9,537 nt of DNA. Origin: Chlamydiia bacterium (GTDB taxonomy: Bacteria; Chlamydiota; Chlamydiia; Chlamydiales; JAAZZY01). The notes beneath the pieces were generated by a model. That model ran no database searches, was not told where the DNA came from, and saw only the letters and a program-made list of their open reading frames with translations. Shown here one piece after another: positions 6,934 through 9,537 of the stretch. A program made the position numbers and the translations under genes. Within the stretch, counting starts at the first letter, position 1, and each line of letters begins with the position of its first letter. Location: NCBI GenBank assembly GCA_014239035.1, contig JAAZZY010000065.1, positions 1 to 9,537 on the forward strand, written 5' to 3'.

Positions 6934-8814
6934 TTAGCACTTAACTTTTCGCTCCTTACCAAGCATCTCATATGATGCTCCAACGCTTGCAAAAATATCA
7001 TCTGCATCATCAACGCCTTTAAGCTTATCTGGGTGAAGCCCTCTAGAAAGATCTCTGTAGATCTTCTTAAAGTCTCTTTTTCCAATACATAGCTCTTTCA
7101 TACCAAAGTTATCTAAGGCTTTTTGTAGACATCCCTCTTGCTTAACTTTTGCTGTAGCAAAATATGGGTTACCGACTTGTCTAACACGCTCTTCAGCACT
7201 AAGCGAATCCATCTTAGCTGAGCTAGTATATCCCTGACAAAGATTGGCATTTTGAGCCTCTTTTTTTACTGCATAGTATTCATCAGAATAATGCTGGAAA
7301 AGGGTGCCAAACAATTGAGCTGTCGCCTGACCTGGCATACCATCATCTTTAACCATGGCATCAGGCAAGCCACTAATAATATCCTCAGATACTGGATTAC
7401 CAACTTTTTCATAAAAGTCTTTGAGGGTCGGATTACTATCCATAACATCTTTGTATGTTGCTTCAAACTGATCTCTAGCACACTCTGCATATGCTTTGAA
7501 TGCAGGGTTTTCAACATTACCGTCCGAACACAATGGTTTTCCACTTTCTTCACCGTAGTTATCTACATTAATATATTTGTAATTACCATCAGAGTCTGTT
7601 GCAAAGCAGTCCGCATCACTAGAAAGTATATCTACAGCTTCCCCACACTCTTCTGTAGTTTTATCCGTAAACTCTCCCCATTTCCCATAGAGAGAAGAAG
7701 CGTAATAGGCGCCTTTTGCAGCATAGAGTGCTTGCACACAACTTGAATAAAGGCTTTGTGTTGAAGAGTAGGCATTTGATGATTTAACGACCACTTGAGC
7801 AATCCCTCTAATAGGTCTTCTGCCAAAGTTTTCATAAGCTAATTTTGCTGCGCTAATGACTCTCTGAGCATAGACATAAGTTGCATATGCTTTCATCGGA
7901 ACGCGAACAACTGGAATCTGGTTTGTTAAAAGATAAGCTATGATAAATAGAAACTTTTTAGGATTACTTTTAATAGAGCCGAAAAGAAGCGAAATATTAG
8001 AGATGGCACCAGCCACAGCAAGGCCTCCTAGACCTCCCATTAAAGCCATCATAGTATCATTAGAAACCATACCTGCTGAGGAAGCTGCCATAATAGCTGC
8101 TGGAAGCCAGTCTGATGCAAAGACAAAGACATCTCTGCGATCCCAAGCAAGTGGATCTTTTGCTTGAGCACGCGCAACTAAAGTTGAAATCGCCGTCTCA
8201 TTTTTTGTGTTTTTAGCAAAAATATCTGCTCCTGCTTTTACTAAATGAACAAAGCCTTGTTCATCATCGTTATACGCCGCATAGTGCAAAGGAGTGTTTC
8301 CAAGCTTATCCATAGTCTGAGCTAAACCAGGAGATTGCTCTAATATAAACTGTAGGACACCCGGTTTTGCATGAGCAGCTACAAGGTGAATAGGTGAAAA
8401 GCCATACATCACTGAAATATTTGTATTAATAGAAGCATCCATGAACGCCTTCAAAAATTTGAAGTCATCAGACCCTGTATCTTTTAAGTTTTCAGCATCG
8501 ATTTTAGAGAGGACTTCAGCAAATTTTAGACCCTCTTTAGAGGTCATGTACCGATTTAAGGACAAAGACAGCGTTGCTTTAATACTTTGCGAGGTTGCTT
8601 TTCCAGTAAATAGGTGCGATAGCTTTTGCATATTTCCATCGAAAATGGCGTGGTCAATAACTGTTAAGCCTTTTCCATCTTTTTCAGCTGGATTTGCTCC
8701 TGCTTGAACAAGGGTATCAACAGTAGCAAGATCTCCCCGTCTCATTGCATCGTCTAAAGGATTCATTGCAACAGCTGTTGGCAAGCTAAAATAGGGAGTT
8801 AGTGTTTCAAACAT
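6934..8814 (-). CDS. Ankyrin-repeat membrane protein with C-terminal J domain
   Basis: The product has 626 residues. Ankyrin repeats are visible at about 19-60 (DLATVDTLVQAGANP), 138-168 (SPIHLVAAHAKPGVLQFIL) and 171-210 (GNTPLHYAAYN, then LVKAGADIFAKN). Hydrophobic segments at about 235-249, 254-281 and 287-304 look like two or three membrane helices. A polar region with several cysteines (403, 429, 446, 526, 562) follows. Residues 571-622 are a J domain: KKIYRDLSRGLHPDK with the HPD tripeptide at 594-596, then IFASVGASYEMLGKERK. HPD is the motif through which J proteins stimulate Hsp70 ATPase. There is no Zn-finger or Gly/Phe region, so this is a class III type J protein, not DnaJ. The start ATG has GAGG 7 bases upstream. 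Ankyrin plus membrane plus J domain suggests recruitment of an Hsp70, bacterial or host, to a membrane or inclusion; that role is inference. Confidence 0.88.
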   Translation of the reverse strand: MFETLTPYFSLPTAVAMNPLDDAMRRGDLATVDTLVQAGANPAEKDGKGLTVIDHAIFDGNMQKLSHLFTGKATSQSIKATLSLSLNRYMTSKEGLKFAEVLSKIDAENLKDTGSDDFKFLKAFMDASINTNISVMYGFSPIHLVAAHAKPGVLQFILEQSPGLAQTMDKLGNTPLHYAAYNDDEQGFVHLVKAGADIFAKNTKNETAISTLVARAQAKDPLAWDRRDVFVFASDWLPAAIMAASSAGMVSNDTMMALMGGLGGLAVAGAISNISLLFGSIKSNPKKFLFIIAYLLTNQIPVVRVPMKAYATYVYAQRVISAAKLAYENFGRRPIRGIAQVVVKSSNAYSSTQSLYSSCVQALYAAKGAYYASSLYGKWGEFTDKTTEECGEAVDILSSDADCFATDSDGNYKYINVDNYGEESGKPLCSDGNVENPAFKAYAECARDQFEATYKDVMDSNPTLKDFYEKVGNPVSEDIISGLPDAMVKDDGMPGQATAQLFGTLFQHYSDEYYAVKKEAQNANLCQGYTSSAKMDSLSAEERVRQVGNPYFATAKVKQEGCLQKALDNFGMKELCIGKRDFKKIYRDLSRGLHPDKLKGVDDADDIFASVGASYEMLGKERKVKC

Positions 8815-8821
8815 AAGGTAA

Positions 8822-8825
8822 CCTC
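8822..8825 (-). promoter_or_regulatory. Ribosome-binding site of the ankyrin/J-domain gene
   Basis: GAGG on the minus strand lies 7 bases before the ATG at 8814 and supports that start over the internal Met at residue 17. Confidence 0.6.
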
Positions 8826-8859
8826 AATCTCAATTTGTTTAAATTTTATTTTGTTATAA

Positions 8860-8887
8860 ATTATACGACCTAATTATTAAGAGTTAA
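8860..8887 (-). promoter_or_regulatory. Sigma70-like promoter of the ankyrin/J-domain gene
   Basis: A perfect -10 hexamer TATAAT (8860-8865) is preceded at 16 bases by TTAACT (8882-8887), four of six matches to the -35 consensus. The predicted leader is about 40 bases. The -35 directly abuts the stop codon of the upstream gene, so the ankyrin/J gene can be expressed independently although it has the same orientation as its neighbour. Confidence 0.55.
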
Positions 8888-9537
8888 TTAAGATTTAGGA
8901 GGTTTATTATACTTTTTTTCAGATTTTGATATATCCATCTGATGGATTGATTTTTCTGTTCTAGATGCATTAAATAGATCCCCTATCAAGTATTTTTTTC
9001 CATTTTTATCCAAAAGCTCTCGAATAATGAAGAGCTCCCCCATATTTAACTTGTTTATATACAGATTGATAGATCCCAGGCTGTCAATTTTTTCCCATTT
9101 ATGACCTAGGTGAACAAGCCAATCCCCTGGTTCTATAGAAAAGCGTTCCTTATTGGACTTGATCAACCATTTCTGACTAGATTTAGCTCCTATATACTTC
9201 AATGGTAATACATTACGATCTTTGACCCCAATAGATGATCGCGTCAGTAATAGAGACTCTTTGTGCCTTCCTGCAATATCCCAAATCGAGATATTCATAT
9301 GTAGGCCCTCTATTTTATCCACCTTCATAAGGGGATGCTCCCTAGAGTCTTCTTGAGCCCTTTGCCACCTGCCTTCTCTCCAGGAAAACAAATCATTTGT
9401 TTTTGCAAAAATAAAGTAAGGTGTTTGACTATGCAAAAAGTCCAATCTTTGGCTCTCTTGAGCAAAGGAGAAATCCTCTCCTCCATGCTCTTTTAAAAAA
9501 AGATCTTGACCAAGCCAAGCTACCTTTTGCCTTACCA
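8888..9537 (-). CDS. Hypothetical protein, 5' end outside window
   Basis: The frame is open from the right edge to a TAA at 8888, giving about 216 visible C-terminal residues. A TTG at 9445 could be read as a start, but the frame continues upstream with protein-like sequence (VAWLGQDLFLKEHGGEDF), so I treat the gene as truncated by the window. I do not recognise the family. The visible part has no membrane segment and is rich in short beta-type stretches and aromatic residues (TPYFIFAKTNDLFSWREGRW, GDWLVHLGHKWEKI), with a Lys/Ser/Pro-rich polar tail after about residue 190 of the visible part. It lies upstream of the ankyrin/J gene in the same orientation, but a promoter sits between them. 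Confidence 0.75.
   Translation of the reverse strand, partial: VRQKVAWLGQDLFLKEHGGEDFSFAQESQRLDFLHSQTPYFIFAKTNDLFSWREGRWQRAQEDSREHPLMKVDKIEGLHMNISIWDIAGRHKESLLLTRSSIGVKDRNVLPLKYIGAKSSQKWLIKSNKERFSIEPGDWLVHLGHKWEKIDSLGSINLYINKLNMGELFIIRELLDKNGKKYLIGDLFNASRTEKSIHQMDISKSEKKYNKPPKS

Noticed and set aside
6861..7085. Minus-strand open frame across the terminator
   Set aside because: It overlaps the J-domain coding sequence in another frame and would run through the shared terminator hairpin.
7252..7746. Plus-strand open frame of 164 codons
   Set aside because: It lies entirely antisense to the well-supported ankyrin/J-domain gene, and its Cys/Ile/Phe-rich product looks like an antisense translation.
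6934..8814. Annotation as the chaperone DnaJ
   Set aside because: Only the J domain is shared; it is C-terminal, and the Gly/Phe region, zinc finger and substrate-binding domains are missing.

Overview
The window is AT-rich bacterial DNA holding six protein-coding genes and no RNA gene, insertion sequence or CRISPR array that I can see. Gene content suggests a Gram-negative, host-associated (probably intracellular) bacterium, with an environmental Chlamydiae-type organism as my best guess. The reasons are two large proteins related to arginine-modifying enzymes, an ankyrin-repeat/J-domain membrane protein, and an exported protein with a barrel-like C-terminus. This assignment is an inference: no ribosomal or housekeeping gene is present to confirm it.

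Left part (1-5374, all minus strand): a probable three-gene transcription unit, read right to left. It starts with an 892-residue protein (2696-5374), continues with a 116-residue protein of unknown function (2301-2651), and ends with a second large protein (1-2227) that runs off the left edge before its stop. The two large proteins are full-length paralogues. Each has about 400 helix-rich N-terminal residues followed by a pentein-fold domain of the agmatine deiminase / peptidylarginine deiminase superfamily. The complete copy keeps all signature motifs: W-x-Q-D, E-G-G-N, H-L-D and a final G-G-I-H-C with the nucleophilic cysteine. The left copy keeps W-x-R-D, E-G-G-N and H-L-D; its cysteine lies outside the window. 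I regard this tandem pair as the most interesting content here: candidate protein-arginine deiminases or related guanidine-modifying effectors.

Middle (5375-6911): a 155-base divergent intergenic region, then a plus-strand gene (5530-6864) for a secreted protein with an H-E-x-x-G-H zinc-protease-like motif and a beta-strand-rich C-terminus ending in Phe. A perfect 12-bp hairpin with T-runs on both sides (6881-6911) serves as a shared terminator between this gene and the convergent gene to its right.

Right part (6934-9537, minus strand): an ankyrin-repeat protein with central hydrophobic segments and a C-terminal J domain containing HPD (6934-8814), preceded by its own good promoter. Upstream of that lies the 3' part of an unrecognised gene (8888-9537) that continues past the right edge; it is open to the window end, so an apparent TTG start at 9445 should not be taken as its true start.

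The genes share no metabolic pathway. Their common theme is probable interaction with host proteins: arginine modification, Hsp70 recruitment, ankyrin scaffolding and an exported protease-like protein.
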